A stretch of 64,000 nucleotides of DNA from Brevibacterium sp. S111 (GCF_004745075.1 NZ_RHFH01000001.1:248001-312000); one strand, 5' to 3'; positions 29,207-38,060 are shown, counted from the stretch's first letter. The notes: generated from the sequence alone by a model not told the origin. A program made the numbers and translations.

Positions 29207-29887
29207 ATGAAGACCCAGACACTCCTCAAGACCATCACCGTCGCCGGAGCCCTCGCAGCGACCCTGTCGCTCTCGGCCTGCGATATGCACATCTCGTTCG
29301 GGCCCGAAGGTCAGGGCCAGGAACAGCAGGGCCAGCCCGCACAGTCCGAGGACGCGCAGAACCCCGAGACGGACACCACCCAGGCCGCCGAGGAACCGAC
29401 TTCGGAGTCTCACTCCTCGTCCACCTCGACGTCTGACTCCGCTGCCGACGGGTCGACCTCGAACGGGACATCATCGAGCGGATCGGCTGCGAATGGAACC
29501 ACGAGCAGCAGCGGATCCACGGATTCGAGCAGCTCATCCTCGGCGAGTGATTCCTCCACCTCGAGCGGATCGTCGTCCTCGGGCGGCAGCGCCGCGGGCG
29601 AGGACTACCAGGGTCCGCGGATCGGTGAAGAGGGAGTCGAACTCGACCTGGACGGCAATGGCAGGATCCCCGCGGATGCGCTCGAGAAGGACATCAAGCA
29701 CGCCTACGCCGAGCAGGGCACCACGGTCGACACGGTCGACTGCTACGCGGACCTGCGGATCACCGCCCGCCGAGGCTCGCAGAACTGCACCGTCACGGCA
29801 GCCGGCAAGAACCACTACGGCACGGTGAAGATCACCTCGGCGTCGCAGTCCGGCATCGGCTACAGCCTCGAGTTCCCGAATATCTGA
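29207..29887 (+). CDS. DUF4333 lipoprotein with Ser-rich linker
   Basis: The 226-residue protein has a signal peptide with lipobox LSAC, then a linker of about 100 residues almost wholly Ser, Thr, Gly, Asp and Glu, and a C-terminal DUF4333 domain (about residues 140-226) with two cysteines (VDCYADL and QNCTV) likely to form a disulfide. The role is unknown; the linker probably spans the wall so that the domain is displayed. CAGGAG lies upstream of the chosen ATG. Confidence 0.83.
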   Translation: MKTQTLLKTITVAGALAATLSLSACDMHISFGPEGQGQEQQGQPAQSEDAQNPETDTTQAAEEPTSESHSSSTSTSDSAADGSTSNGTSSSGSAANGTTSSSGSTDSSSSSSASDSSTSSGSSSSGGSAAGEDYQGPRIGEEGVELDLDGNGRIPADALEKDIKHAYAEQGTTVDTVDCYADLRITARRGSQNCTVTAAGKNHYGTVKITSASQSGIGYSLEFPNI

Positions 29888-29951
29888 GCCTCCCCGAACC
29901 GCTCCCCTCGAGCGTCCCGCGATCCGCTCGTTTCGAGCACCTCGCATCCCC

Positions 29952-29990
29952 ACCGCACTCCCCTGGCCGGCCCGGTCCGGGGAGTGCGGT
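29952..29990 (+). terminator. Hairpin after the DUF4333 gene
   Basis: Arms ACCGCACTCCCC (29952-29963) and GGGGAGTGCGGT (29979-29990) are perfect complements with a GC-rich loop, 64 bp after the stop. The sequence after it (CATTCC) has only a weak T content. Confidence 0.6.
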
Positions 29991-30114
29991 CATTCCTGAG
30001 ATGGAACAAGTTCGCCTCCTTCATCGTTATCCCTGCTGTGGGCGTCGGCACTGGCCGGGATCCGCGCACCGATTCGTCAACCGCACCGATTCGTCAACCG
30101 ATCAGGAGCAAAGC

Positions 30115-31074
30115 ATGACAAGACGGGTCCAATACACCTCCAACGGCGGCATCGATCAGCTTCACCTCGCCGAGGTGGCCACCCCCGAGGTCGGCCGCGG
30201 ACACGTCCTCGTCTCCGTCCTCTACACCGGACTCAACCCACTGGACTGGAAGATGCTCCAGGGCGGTCGCTTCGGCACCGTCGAGGGCAGCTCGGGCAAC
30301 GGCGTCGACTTCTCCGGTGTCGTCGCCGAGGTCGGCTCCGGCGTCGAGGACTTCGCGCCCGGCGACCTCGTCTACGGCGGGCTGCCGAAGCAGGCACAGA
30401 CCGGGCAGCTGCTCATCGAGGATCCCGCAGACCGTCTCGATCGGGTCCCGCGCGGCCTCGGGATCGACACTGCCGGCGGTCTCTACATCACGGGGCGCAC
30501 CGCGATGTCCGGGATCCGCGACCTGGGCCTCAACGAGGGCGACACGCTCTTCGTCTCCGGGGCCTCCGGCGGCGTCGGCATCATCGTCGCCCAGCTCGCC
30601 CGCAACCTCGGCGCGCGCGTCATCGGCAGCGCCAGTCAGGGCAATCACGCCCTTCTGCGCAGCCTCGGCGTCGAACCCGTGACCTACGGAGAGGGCATGT
30701 GGGACAACGTCCGCACACTCGCTCCGAACGAAATCCAGGCCGCGTATTCGACCCAGGGCGAGGACGAGATCGACGGCCTGCTCGACGCCGGCGTCCCGGC
30801 CGAGCGCATCGTCTCGATCGGTGCCGGTCCCACCGTCGCGGAGACGTACGGGGTGAACATCGCTGGTGAGGCCACGGCTCGCCGAGACGACATGGTCTGG
30901 CTCGGTGAGGCGATCGCCTACGGCCATATCCACGTGCCCATCGACCGAGTCTTCGACGTCGATGAGGTCCAGGACGCCTACCGGCACCTGCTCACCGCCC
31001 ACCCGGCCGGCAAGGTCCTGCTGCGCTTCCCCGCGAAGCCGCTGACCGATGAGCAGCGGGCCCACCTCCGCTGA
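30115..31074 (+). CDS. Quinone oxidoreductase-like MDR (zinc-free alcohol dehydrogenase) family protein
   Basis: The 319-residue protein has the medium-chain dehydrogenase layout: an N-terminal GroES-like domain (LNPLDWKMLQGG, GNGVDFSGVVAEVG) and a Rossmann domain with GASGGVGIIVAQLARNLGARVIG for NADPH. Zinc-binding cysteines are absent, as in quinone reductases. CAGGAG supports the ATG at 30115. A DJ-1/PfpI gene follows after 94 bp; both are typical of electrophile or oxidative stress responses. Confidence 0.87.
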   Translation: MTRRVQYTSNGGIDQLHLAEVATPEVGRGHVLVSVLYTGLNPLDWKMLQGGRFGTVEGSSGNGVDFSGVVAEVGSGVEDFAPGDLVYGGLPKQAQTGQLLIEDPADRLDRVPRGLGIDTAGGLYITGRTAMSGIRDLGLNEGDTLFVSGASGGVGIIVAQLARNLGARVIGSASQGNHALLRSLGVEPVTYGEGMWDNVRTLAPNEIQAAYSTQGEDEIDGLLDAGVPAERIVSIGAGPTVAETYGVNIAGEATARRDDMVWLGEAIAYGHIHVPIDRVFDVDEVQDAYRHLLTAHPAGKVLLRFPAKPLTDEQRAHLR

Positions 31075-31168
31075 GTCGCCGGGCATCGCTCGCACCACCG
31101 ACCAGCACGACAACCACGACGACAATCATCCCAACAGACAGAATCCACAACAGTTAAGGAGCACCATC

Positions 31169-31702
31169 ATGGCCATCTCCGACAAGAAGATCGCATTCCT
31201 GCTGACCCGCGGCGTCGAGCAGGTCGAACTGACCAGCCCTCGCACGGCCCTCGACGACGCCGGAGCGACGACGTCCATCGTCTCTCCCTCCGAGGCAACG
31301 CTGCAGGCGATGGAAGGCGATTGGGAGCATGCACAGACCTTCGACGTCGACGTTCCGGTCGCCGAGGCCGCTGTCGAGGACTTCGACGCGCTCGTGCTGC
31401 CCGGCGGAACCCTCAACGCCGACGCCCTGCGCCTGAACGAGGACGCCGTCGCTCTGGTCAAGGCGTTCTTCGCCGCCGACAAACCGGTGGCCGCGATCTG
31501 CCACGCACCATGGATCCTCGCCGAGGCGGGGGTGGCCGAAGGGCGGAAGCTCACCTCCTTCATCTCGACGAAGACGGACCTCATCAACGCCGGTGCACAG
31601 TGGGAGGACTCCGAGGTCGTCGTCGACGGCAATCTCATCACTTCCCGCAACCCCGGTGATCTCGAGGCCTTCAACGCCGCGATCGCCGAGAAGTTGAGCT
31701 GA
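31169..31702 (+). CDS. DJ-1/PfpI-family protein
   Basis: The 177-residue protein has the class I glutamine amidotransferase-like fold of PfpI/YhbO: the nucleophile elbow AICHAPWIL with Cys and His, LPGG at the beta-turn, and an N-terminal Glu in RGVEQVEL. Members act as deglycases, chaperones or peptidases in stress. AAGGAG precedes the ATG at 31169. Confidence 0.9.
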   Translation: MAISDKKIAFLLTRGVEQVELTSPRTALDDAGATTSIVSPSEATLQAMEGDWEHAQTFDVDVPVAEAAVEDFDALVLPGGTLNADALRLNEDAVALVKAFFAADKPVAAICHAPWILAEAGVAEGRKLTSFISTKTDLINAGAQWEDSEVVVDGNLITSRNPGDLEAFNAAIAEKLS

Positions 31703-31767
31703 TTGCGTCAGCACCGCACGGTGCAGCACTGACCACCGCGGCGAGCCGCTGAGCACGCCGGACCCAC

Positions 31768-31802
31768 GGGAGGCTCCCGGACGATCCGTCCGGGAGCCTC
31801 CC
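31768..31802. terminator. Strong hairpin after the PfpI gene
   Basis: A 16-bp perfect stem (31768-31783 and 31787-31802; arm GGGAGGCTCCCGGACG) closes a 3-nt loop 65 bp past the stop. No clear T-run follows. Confidence 0.65.
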
Positions 31803-31897
31803 GTCTGTCGTCGACAGTGCAGCATCATATGCTGGCCGGAGACACCAGCGCGGCATGAATCGGAACCGCGCCCGCTCGGACGAAGGAGAGCACAGCT

Positions 31898-32704
31898 ATG
31901 CCGGAAGGCCACGTGATCCACAATCTGGCCAGCGACCTCGTCGATCTCTTCTCCGGCCATCGCCTCTCCTCGTCCACTCCGCAGGGACGCTTCACCGGTG
32001 CCCATCTGCTCGATGGCGATGCGCTCGAGAGTGCCGACGCCTGGGGGAAGCATCTCTTCATCGGGTTCGCCTCCACCGACGCCCGGGTCCACATCCACCT
32101 CGGAATCTACGGCACGATGCGGCTGCTGACCGGCGAGCCCGAGGTCGTCGGACAGGTCAGGTGGAGGATCACCGACGGAGTGAACACGGCCGATCTGCGC
32201 GGGCCGAACACCTGTGCGCTGCTCGACCCTCCCGAGGTCGCTGCCGTCATCGACCGACTCGGGCCCGACCCACTGCGCGCCGATGCCGATCCCCAGAGAT
32301 TCATCGACAGAGTGCTCAGGTCACGCTCGACCGTGGCCACTCTGCTCATGGACCAGTCCGTGATCGCGGGAACGGGGAACATCTTCCGCGCCGAGGTGCT
32401 GTTCCGCCTCGGCATCGATCCGCTCACTCCGGGCAAATCGCTCGGACGTGAGCGTGCGGAAGCGATCTGGCACGACACCGTCGAACTCATGGAGATCGGT
32501 CGTCGGCGCGGTCGCATCGACACCGTCCGACCCGAACATGAGCCGGAGGCGATGGGCAGGCCTCCGCGCGAGGACGACCACGGCGGTGAGGTGTATGTCT
32601 ACCGGCGTCAGAATCAGCCCTGCTGGATCTGCGGCAGCCCGATACTCACGACCACGATCGCCGGCCGGAACCTGTTCTGGTGCCCGGTGTGCCAGGCAGC
32701 CTGA
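31898..32704 (+). CDS. Fpg/Nei-family DNA glycosylase/AP lyase
   Basis: The 268-residue protein begins MPEGHVIH, supplying the catalytic N-terminal Pro and Glu after Met removal. It has the helix-two-turn-helix DQSVIAGTGNIFRAEVLF and a C-terminal zinc finger (CWICGSP...CPVCQ). It excises oxidised bases and nicks the abasic site. The MPEG start and the absence of an Fpg-type PELPEV motif place it with the Nei branch; which lesion it prefers is not evident. Confidence 0.93.
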   Translation: MPEGHVIHNLASDLVDLFSGHRLSSSTPQGRFTGAHLLDGDALESADAWGKHLFIGFASTDARVHIHLGIYGTMRLLTGEPEVVGQVRWRITDGVNTADLRGPNTCALLDPPEVAAVIDRLGPDPLRADADPQRFIDRVLRSRSTVATLLMDQSVIAGTGNIFRAEVLFRLGIDPLTPGKSLGRERAEAIWHDTVELMEIGRRRGRIDTVRPEHEPEAMGRPPREDDHGGEVYVYRRQNQPCWICGSPILTTTIAGRNLFWCPVCQAA

Positions 32705-32765
32705 CCCTGCCCTGGGCGGCCGAAGCCGGACCGGCCGACATGCGAGCCGGCAGTCTCTGCAACGC

Positions 32766-32804
32766 AGAAGTCCCGGACCGTCGTGTCGACGATCCGGGAC
32801 TTCT
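32766..32804 (-). terminator. Hairpin downstream of tRNA-Ser
   Basis: Arms AGAAGTCCCGGA (32766-32777) and TCCGGGACTTCT (32793-32804) are exact complements directly after the CCA end of the minus-strand tRNA. The stem is a likely terminator for the tRNA and may also serve the convergent glycosylase gene. Confidence 0.65.
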
Positions 32805-32805
32805 C

Positions 32806-32893
32806 TGGCGGAGGATAGGGGATTCGAACCCCTGAGGGCGTTAACCCAACCCGCGTTCCAGGCGAGCGCCATAGGCCACTAGGCGAATCCTCC
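32806..32893 (-). tRNA. tRNA-Ser (anticodon GGA)
   Basis: On the minus strand the sequence folds into a class II tRNA: acceptor GGAGGAT pairs with ATCCTCC, the T-arm reads GGGGTTCGAATCCCC, the anticodon loop CTGGAAC has GGA at positions 34-36, and a long variable arm (TGGGTTAACGCCC) is present. The CCA end is encoded. It reads UCC and UCU serine codons. Confidence 0.97.
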
Positions 32894-33032
32894 GCGAGCC
32901 AGCTTATCCGAGTCGTGACGACAATGCGAAATCGCAGTGGCCGAGTGTGAACCATCCCACGTCCTGCGGGTGAAGAACCCTGCCCACGGCAGGTCCCGCT
33001 GCCTCGCGAGCTTCTGGCCCCGCCCACTCGTT

Positions 33033-33062
33033 TTGTGTGCCGAGGTCGCTCTCGACTAGACT
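33033..33062 (+). promoter_or_regulatory. Promoter of the SRP RNA gene
   Basis: TTGTGT (33033-33038) and TAGACT (33057-33062) are separated by 18 bp and place the start of transcription at about 33069-33070, exactly where the SRP RNA stem begins. Confidence 0.65.
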
Positions 33063-33069
33063 GGTCGCT

Positions 33070-33157
33070 GGCTCCCCGTGCGGCGTCATCTTGTGAACTC
33101 CCCCAGGGCCGGAAGGCAGCAAGGGTAAGCGAGCTCTGGCGGGTGCACGGGGAGTCC
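33070..33157 (+). ncRNA. ffs: Signal recognition particle RNA (4.5S type)
   Basis: The end arms GGCTCCCCGTG and CACGGGGAGTCC pair to close a long hairpin. The apical part carries the universally conserved SRP domain IV core: CAGGGCCGGAAGGCAGCA with the GGAA tetraloop. Five T residues (33158-33162) follow as terminator. The RNA binds Ffh to target membrane and secreted proteins. It is the small bacterial form without an Alu domain. Confidence 0.96.
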
Positions 33158-33342
33158 TTTTTGCCTGAAGATCACAATTTCACAACTCCCCTTTTCCCCC
33201 GTCGGCCCAGGTCAGTCCCGCCGACAATGCCCCGCGGTCGCCTATTTCCAGGGTTGAGAAGCGCTTTCGTTAATACTTTCGTGATTTCACTTCATTACCA
33301 TTGTTCGCAGCTCTCATCCCTGTGTTCGAACGAGGTTCCCTG

Positions 33343-34842
33343 TTGCCCAAGAAGATCCAAGGGGCTATTGCCGCCTTTTCGGTGCTTGCCCTGCTCACGG
33401 CGTGCACGCCGTCGAGCTCCGACCCCGACGCGACCCGCGAAGATGCGAAGACCGCCGAGGCAGCCGCCGATCCCGTCTTCCGCGTCGGTGCCATCACGAA
33501 CGACTCGGCCGAGACCGCCGCCGAGGCGGCCCCGTCTTCCCCGCCCACCGATGATGCGACATCCACCGCGGCCCCGAGCGCATCAGCACCGGCAGCCATC
33601 CCGACCGGCGACGCTTTCGGAGAGGTCGTCGAATCCGGTGACGAGCTCGATCTCGAGGCCGGGCAGCGCATCGGCATCGCCGTCGAGAACGCCACCCTCA
33701 CCGACGTCTCCGTCACCGAGCAGGAGCACCCCCGCATCACCGCCGACCCGGGCACCTTCTTCGACGTCTCCGGCACCGCCCTCGACACCGATGACGATGC
33801 GCAGGCGGGCTCTTCGACCCCGACGTCCACGTCTTCCGAACCGAGCGACAGCTCCTCATCCGAGGCCGCCTCGGGCGAGACCAAAGACAAGGACGGCGCC
33901 GAGGCGGTCACCGCCCCTGCAGAGTCCGCCGCCTGGATCTCCCGCTATGATCTCGTCGCCGACAGCGAGTACACCGTGGAGGCCACCGCCACCACACCAG
34001 ACGGGGACGAAGCCGAGCTCAAGACCACGGTGGCCGTCGGTGCCACCACCGCCGCGCCGATGTCGGTGCGCACGACGCTCGCCGACGATCAGACGGTCGG
34101 CGTCGCCGCCCCCATCATCCTCAGCTTCGGCTCCACCGTGTCCGAAGACTTCCGCGACGATGTGGAACGCAGACTCTCGGTGAAGGTCACCGACAAGGAC
34201 GGCAAGGAGCGCAAGGTCGAAGGGTCCTGGGGATGGCTGTACGACGATCCGCAGTCCCGACTGCACTTCCGCCCGAAGGAGTTCTGGCCCGCCCATTCGA
34301 AGGTCTCCGTCGACGTGCCGCTGAAGAATGTGCCCACGGGCGAGAACAGCGTGGGGCAGAACGACCTCACCCTCGATTTCGAGATCGGCCGCAAACAGGT
34401 CGTCGAGGCAAGCGCGAAGACCCACCGCATGGTCGTCACCCGTGACGGCAAAGAGGTGATGGACTTCCCCGCGTCCCTCGGCGCCCCGAAATCTCCGTCG
34501 TACAACGGCACCCACGTGGTGATGTCGAAGGCCGCCGACTACACGATGAAGTCAGAGCAGTGGGACTATGAGACCGATGTGCAGTGGGCCGTGCGCATCC
34601 ACAACAACGGCGAATTCATCCATGCCGCCCCCTGGTCGACCGGCGTCCAAGGTTCGCAGAACGTCTCCCACGGCTGCATCAACCTCTCGACCCAACGGGC
34701 GAAGCAGTACTTCGATTCGGCGATCTTCGGCGACCCCGTCGAGATCACCGGCTCCCACGTGAGCCTGTCGACTCAGGACAGCGACATCTCCGACTGGGTC
34801 TACAGCTGGAAAGACTGGCAGAAGCTGAGCGCGCTCGACTGA
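33343..34842 (+). CDS. L,D-transpeptidase lipoprotein (Ig-like domain plus YkuD domain)
   Basis: The product is 499 residues. A lipobox (LLTAC) gives membrane anchoring. After a Ser/Asp/Ala-rich linker comes an Ig-like domain (about residues 230-340) and a YkuD catalytic domain with SHGCINLS around the nucleophilic cysteine. The enzyme makes 3-3 peptidoglycan cross-links, as in mycobacterial Ldt proteins. The TTG at 33343 (CGAGG 7 nt upstream) gives a proper signal peptide; the ATG 42 bp earlier would add residues ahead of it. Confidence 0.9.
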   Translation: MPKKIQGAIAAFSVLALLTACTPSSSDPDATREDAKTAEAAADPVFRVGAITNDSAETAAEAAPSSPPTDDATSTAAPSASAPAAIPTGDAFGEVVESGDELDLEAGQRIGIAVENATLTDVSVTEQEHPRITADPGTFFDVSGTALDTDDDAQAGSSTPTSTSSEPSDSSSSEAASGETKDKDGAEAVTAPAESAAWISRYDLVADSEYTVEATATTPDGDEAELKTTVAVGATTAAPMSVRTTLADDQTVGVAAPIILSFGSTVSEDFRDDVERRLSVKVTDKDGKERKVEGSWGWLYDDPQSRLHFRPKEFWPAHSKVSVDVPLKNVPTGENSVGQNDLTLDFEIGRKQVVEASAKTHRMVVTRDGKEVMDFPASLGAPKSPSYNGTHVVMSKAADYTMKSEQWDYETDVQWAVRIHNNGEFIHAAPWSTGVQGSQNVSHGCINLSTQRAKQYFDSAIFGDPVEITGSHVSLSTQDSDISDWVYSWKDWQKLSALD

Positions 34843-34873
34843 GCACGCCCAGCTTCCCGGCCGGCCCCCTGTT

Positions 34874-35902
34874 CTACTTGTCGAGCTTCTTCACTGCCTT
34901 GTCGATCATCGGCACGTAGCGCTCGAGAGTCCACGGGACGGTGAGCGGGTTGATGATCGAGGACCCGGTGACGAAGGCCTGGTCCTCTGATGCCACGACG
35001 GCGCCGGATTTGACGGCGGGAATGTTTGCGTACAGTCCCTGGGACTCCACTTCCTTCTTGTTCTTCGCATCGGAGTAGAACGTGAAGATGAGGTCCGAGT
35101 CGTTGAGCTTGTCGGCATTCTCCAGACCGATGAGTGCCGAGTCCGTGCCCGGTTCGTCGTAGTCCTTCTTCAGCTCGTCGATGACCGGGTCCGGGGTCAA
35201 TCCGAGCGCGGAGACCATCGCCACGCGCTGCTCGGAGGGATAGAAGACACCGAGTGTGCCGGGCCCCGAGTTGTAGACGTAGGAGAACGTGAGGTCCTTG
35301 TACTCGTCCCGCTTGGCCTCTTTCAGCTGGGTTTTGATGTCGTCGACGAGGCCCTCGGACTCCTCTTCCTGACCGAGCGCTTTCCCGATCGTCGTGATCT
35401 GCTCATCCCATTCAATCGTCCACGGCTGCTTCGGGTAGGCCACGGTCGGGGCGATGTCATCGAGCTGCTTGTACTGCTCAGCGGTCACACCCGACCAGGG
35501 GGCGAGGATGACATCGGGTTCGAGTTCGGCGATGGCCTCGACGTCGAGTTCCGTGTCGCCCTGGAACTGCTTGGGCAGCTCCTCTCCTTTTTCCTTCACG
35601 GCTTCATAGATCCACGGCATGTACCCCGTGTCGTCGCTGCCCCAGGCATATTCCTCCATACCGACCGGAGTCTTGCCCAACGCGATCGCGGTCTCCGTCG
35701 ATCCCTGGCCGAGGGTGACGACGCGTTCGGGCTCGGACTCGATGACCGCCTCCCCCAGCGCGTGCTTGATCGTCACGGTCTCGAAATCGGCAGATCCGGA
35801 TTCCTCCGCGGACTGCGATCCCTGTCCGCAGGCGGTGGCGGTGAGCGAGAGCGCAACGAGCGCTCCGGCGATGACGGCCCGGCGGCTGTGAGGAACTGAC
35901 AT
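34874..35902 (-). CDS. Orphan iron-siderophore substrate-binding lipoprotein
   Basis: The 342-residue protein has a signal peptide with lipobox TATAC and the periplasmic-binding fold of siderophore receptors (EPERVVTLGQGSTETAIALG, EPDVILAPWSGVTAEQYKQL). No permease or ATPase lies beside it, so it may feed the transporter at 22-26 kb or one outside the window. AAGGACAGGA supports the start. An iron box lies 52 bp upstream. Confidence 0.92.
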   Translation of the reverse strand: MSVPHSRRAVIAGALVALSLTATACGQGSQSAEESGSADFETVTIKHALGEAVIESEPERVVTLGQGSTETAIALGKTPVGMEEYAWGSDDTGYMPWIYEAVKEKGEELPKQFQGDTELDVEAIAELEPDVILAPWSGVTAEQYKQLDDIAPTVAYPKQPWTIEWDEQITTIGKALGQEEESEGLVDDIKTQLKEAKRDEYKDLTFSYVYNSGPGTLGVFYPSEQRVAMVSALGLTPDPVIDELKKDYDEPGTDSALIGLENADKLNDSDLIFTFYSDAKNKKEVESQGLYANIPAVKSGAVVASEDQAFVTGSSIINPLTVPWTLERYVPMIDKAVKKLDK

Positions 35903-35953
35903 TCCTGTCCTTTCGACAGTGGTCGGAGCCTGATGCGACTCCTCGACATTAAC

Positions 35954-35972
35954 GTAGGACAGCCTAACTTAA
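35954..35972 (-). promoter_or_regulatory. DtxR/IdeR-type iron box
   Basis: GTAGGACAGCCTAACTTAA fits the 19-bp DtxR/IdeR consensus at about 14-15 positions and lies 52 bp upstream of the orphan siderophore-binding protein. It resembles the box at 22063-22081 and predicts joint regulation by iron. Confidence 0.7.
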
Positions 35973-36080
35973 CTGGCTGCCGATTCCGCAATGCCTGTGA
36001 GTCACTTCACGTCGAAGTTCCTTCTCTGCTGAGAGCAGAAGCTCTCGCCGAGGCGGCCCTGCAGATCGTAGGCTCACCAC

Positions 36081-36440
36081 ATGACCCACATGCTCCCGCA
36101 CAGTCCGACCCCGCCGCTGCTGTGGCGTGAGGCGCTCGGCCGCGCACTCCGACTGCGCCGCACCGACATGGGTCTCACCCTGGCACAGGTCTCTGAACGG
36201 TCCGGGGTCTCGACCCAGTTCCTCTCCGAGATCGAACGCGGACTCAAGGACCCGTCGTCGGAGGTCATCGAGGCCGTCGCAGCGGTCCTCGGATTGCAGC
36301 TGCCGCAGATCCTCGTGCTCGCGGCTGTCGGCATGACCTCCGGAGTCTCCGCGACCACGCTCCTCTCCGCCGCCGATATGACGCGAGCCGCACCCTCGCC
36401 GCCGGCGGCGGGTCAGGTGCGGCTCGCTCTGGCCGCCTGA
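36081..36440 (+). CDS. ClgR-like XRE-family regulator of clp genes
   Basis: The 119-residue protein has one helix-turn-helix (about residues 20-75: LRLRRTDMGLTLAQVSERSGVSTQFLSEIERGLKDPSSEVIEAV). The STQFLSEIERGxKxPSSE signature is that of ClgR/PopR-type activators of clp genes in actinobacteria. The C-terminal tail is Ala/Pro-rich and ends in LALAA, recalling the short hydrophobic degrons of Clp substrates. The clpP pair lies nearby on the opposite strand. The ribosome site is weak; Met4 is an alternative start. Confidence 0.78.
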   Translation: MTHMLPHSPTPPLLWREALGRALRLRRTDMGLTLAQVSERSGVSTQFLSEIERGLKDPSSEVIEAVAAVLGLQLPQILVLAAVGMTSGVSATTLLSAADMTRAAPSPPAAGQVRLALAA

Positions 36441-36445
36441 ACGAC

Positions 36446-36763
36446 TCAGCCGTTGCCGGCCTCGAGCCGATTCGCCCGCAGCACCTCGAGGCGGGCGCGG
36501 TATTCGGCTTCCTCGATGTCACCTTCGGCGAAACGCTGCGCCAGGGTCGCCTCGGCGCTCCTCGTCCCCTCTCGTGCCGCATACGCCCACGGCGGTCCCC
36601 CGGCCTGCCGCCACCGGCGTCGGTTGAGGGTGATGATGTCGAGGAGGACAAGTCCTGCCAGTGCGGCCGCGCGCGGTCCCGGCCGCCTCGCCGCGAAGAA
36701 GATCGCAGGTGAGACGACCGCAGTGCCGATGCGTACGATCATTGCACCCGACGCCGTCGTCAT
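36446..36763 (-). CDS. Small membrane protein with C-terminal SHOCT domain
   Basis: The 105-residue protein has one or two hydrophobic segments (MIVRIGTAVVSPAIFFAA and AALAGLVLLDIITL) and ends with a SHOCT motif (LAQRFAEGDIEEAEYRARLEVLR). SHOCT domains often accompany oligomerising or membrane-associated proteins; the role is unknown. It lies between the ClgR-like gene and the clpP pair, 41 bp downstream of the second clpP and on its strand, so it may be the third gene of that operon. Met8 (36742) is an alternative start. Confidence 0.7.
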   Translation of the reverse strand: MTTASGAMIVRIGTAVVSPAIFFAARRPGPRAAALAGLVLLDIITLNRRRWRQAGGPPWAYAAREGTRSAEATLAQRFAEGDIEEAEYRARLEVLRANRLEAGNG

Positions 36764-36804
36764 CCTCGGGGAGTACTTCCGACCACCTCGGCGGGAGCAG
36801 GGAG

Positions 36805-37386
36805 TCAGAGGATGACGTCGACGAGTCCGAAGTCCCGTGCCGCCTGGGCGTCGAGGACGAGGTCGCGATCGAAGTCACGGTGGATCTGCTCCGGGGTCCG
36901 CCCTGTGCTGCCGGCGAGCATCTCTTCGACTTCTCGGCGCTGTCGGACGATCTCGTCTGCGGCGACGATGAGGTCGGGAATCGTGCCCCGTGCACCTTCG
37001 GCATGCGGCTGACGCAGCACTGCGCGGGCATGTGCGAGCATCGCCCGCTGACCGGGCTCTCCTGCGGCCAGGAGCACTGCCGCATCCGCGACCGCCTGCC
37101 CGACGCAGGTGGTGGCCACGGGCGCGCCGATGTGGTGCATGGCGTCGAAGATCGCAGTCATCGCGGTCAGTGACCCGCCCGGGGAGTTGATGTACATGCT
37201 GATCGGCAGATCCCGGCTGCCCGAATCGAGGTGGAGCAGCTGCGCAATGATCGTGTTCGCCACTCCGTCGTCGATGGGCACGCCGAGGTAGACGATGCGG
37301 TTTCCGAGCAGATGCGAGTAGACGTCGACGATCTTCTCGCTGCCCCCGGAGCGGTCGACGACATTGGGAATCGTGTACTGGCTCAT
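36805..37386 (-). CDS. ClpP-like protein lacking catalytic Ser and His (pseudoprotease)
   Basis: The 193-residue protein has the ClpP fold along its length (IVYLGVPIDD, MYINSPGGSL, VLLAAGEPGQR, DFGLVDVIL). At the nucleophile position the usual GQAASxGA reads GQAVADAA, so the catalytic Ser is Ala100. The catalytic His of the usual HQP reads RQP (Arg125). The Asp (Asp175) is kept. It should not hydrolyse peptides, like cyanobacterial and plastid ClpR. Its start overlaps the stop of the intact clpP by 4 bp, so the two are made together and probably form a mixed barrel. Confidence 0.9.
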   Translation of the reverse strand: MSQYTIPNVVDRSGGSEKIVDVYSHLLGNRIVYLGVPIDDGVANTIIAQLLHLDSGSRDLPISMYINSPGGSLTAMTAIFDAMHHIGAPVATTCVGQAVADAAVLLAAGEPGQRAMLAHARAVLRQPHAEGARGTIPDLIVAADEIVRQRREVEEMLAGSTGRTPEQIHRDFDRDLVLDAQAARDFGLVDVIL

Positions 37387-38018
37387 CGCCCTCCTCCGAT
37401 CTGGGCATGCAGGTCGGCCGGGGAAGTGAGGACCCGGTCGATGAGTCCGTACTCGATCGCCTCCTCGGCGGTGAACCACCGGTCCCGCAGTGAATCTTCG
37501 AAGATGCGTTCGTGCGTCTTCCCGGTCGCCTCGGCGATCCGTTGCAGGACGGAGTCCCGGACCTCTCGGAGGTCGTCGCCTTGGAGTTCGATGTCGGCGG
37601 CGGCTCCGCCGATCCCACCCGAGCCTTGGTGGAGGAGGATACGAGCGTGAGGCAGGGCGAGACGTTTCCCTGTCGTGCCCATGCTGAGCACGAACTGCCC
37701 CGCCGAGGCGGCCCACCCGAAGGCGATCGTGACCACATCATTGGGCAGGGCGGCGATGGTGTCGGCGATCGCATGCATCATCGGCACGGATCCGCCCGGA
37801 GAATTGATCCACAGGTGGATATCGGAACGCGGATCCTCGGCGGAGAGGAGGACGAGGCGGGAGATGATCTCCATTCCGCTCTCGTCGCGCAGCTCTCCGT
37901 TGAAGACGACGGATCGGTAGGCGTAGAGCATGCGCTGGGATTCGGGGATCGTGGTCGTCGGCGGAGACTCGTCGGCGTCGGAGAACATCGGTGGGCTGGT
38001 TGCGGATCGTGTGTGCAT
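37383..38018 (-). CDS. clpP: ClpP serine protease subunit with intact triad
   Basis: The 211-residue protein has the full ClpP triad: Ser105 in GWAASAGQ, His130 in LLHQGSGG and Asp179 in SLRDRWF. The N-terminal 28 residues are a likely propeptide. ClpP forms a 14-subunit chamber fed by Clp ATPases. It is the first gene of a coupled pair with the catalytically dead paralogue, behind two CGC-N5-GCG boxes. Its WAASAGQ context differs from the usual MAASMGA, so it is probably an accessory rather than the housekeeping ClpP. Confidence 0.92.
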   Translation of the reverse strand: MHTRSATSPPMFSDADESPPTTTIPESQRMLYAYRSVVFNGELRDESGMEIISRLVLLSAEDPRSDIHLWINSPGGSVPMMHAIADTIAALPNDVVTIAFGWAASAGQFVLSMGTTGKRLALPHARILLHQGSGGIGGAAADIELQGDDLREVRDSVLQRIAEATGKTHERIFEDSLRDRWFTAEEAIEYGLIDRVLTSPADLHAQIGGGR

Positions 38019-38060
38019 GCCTCAACTGTGCGACCTGGCGACGGCGTAGCGGGCACAAAT

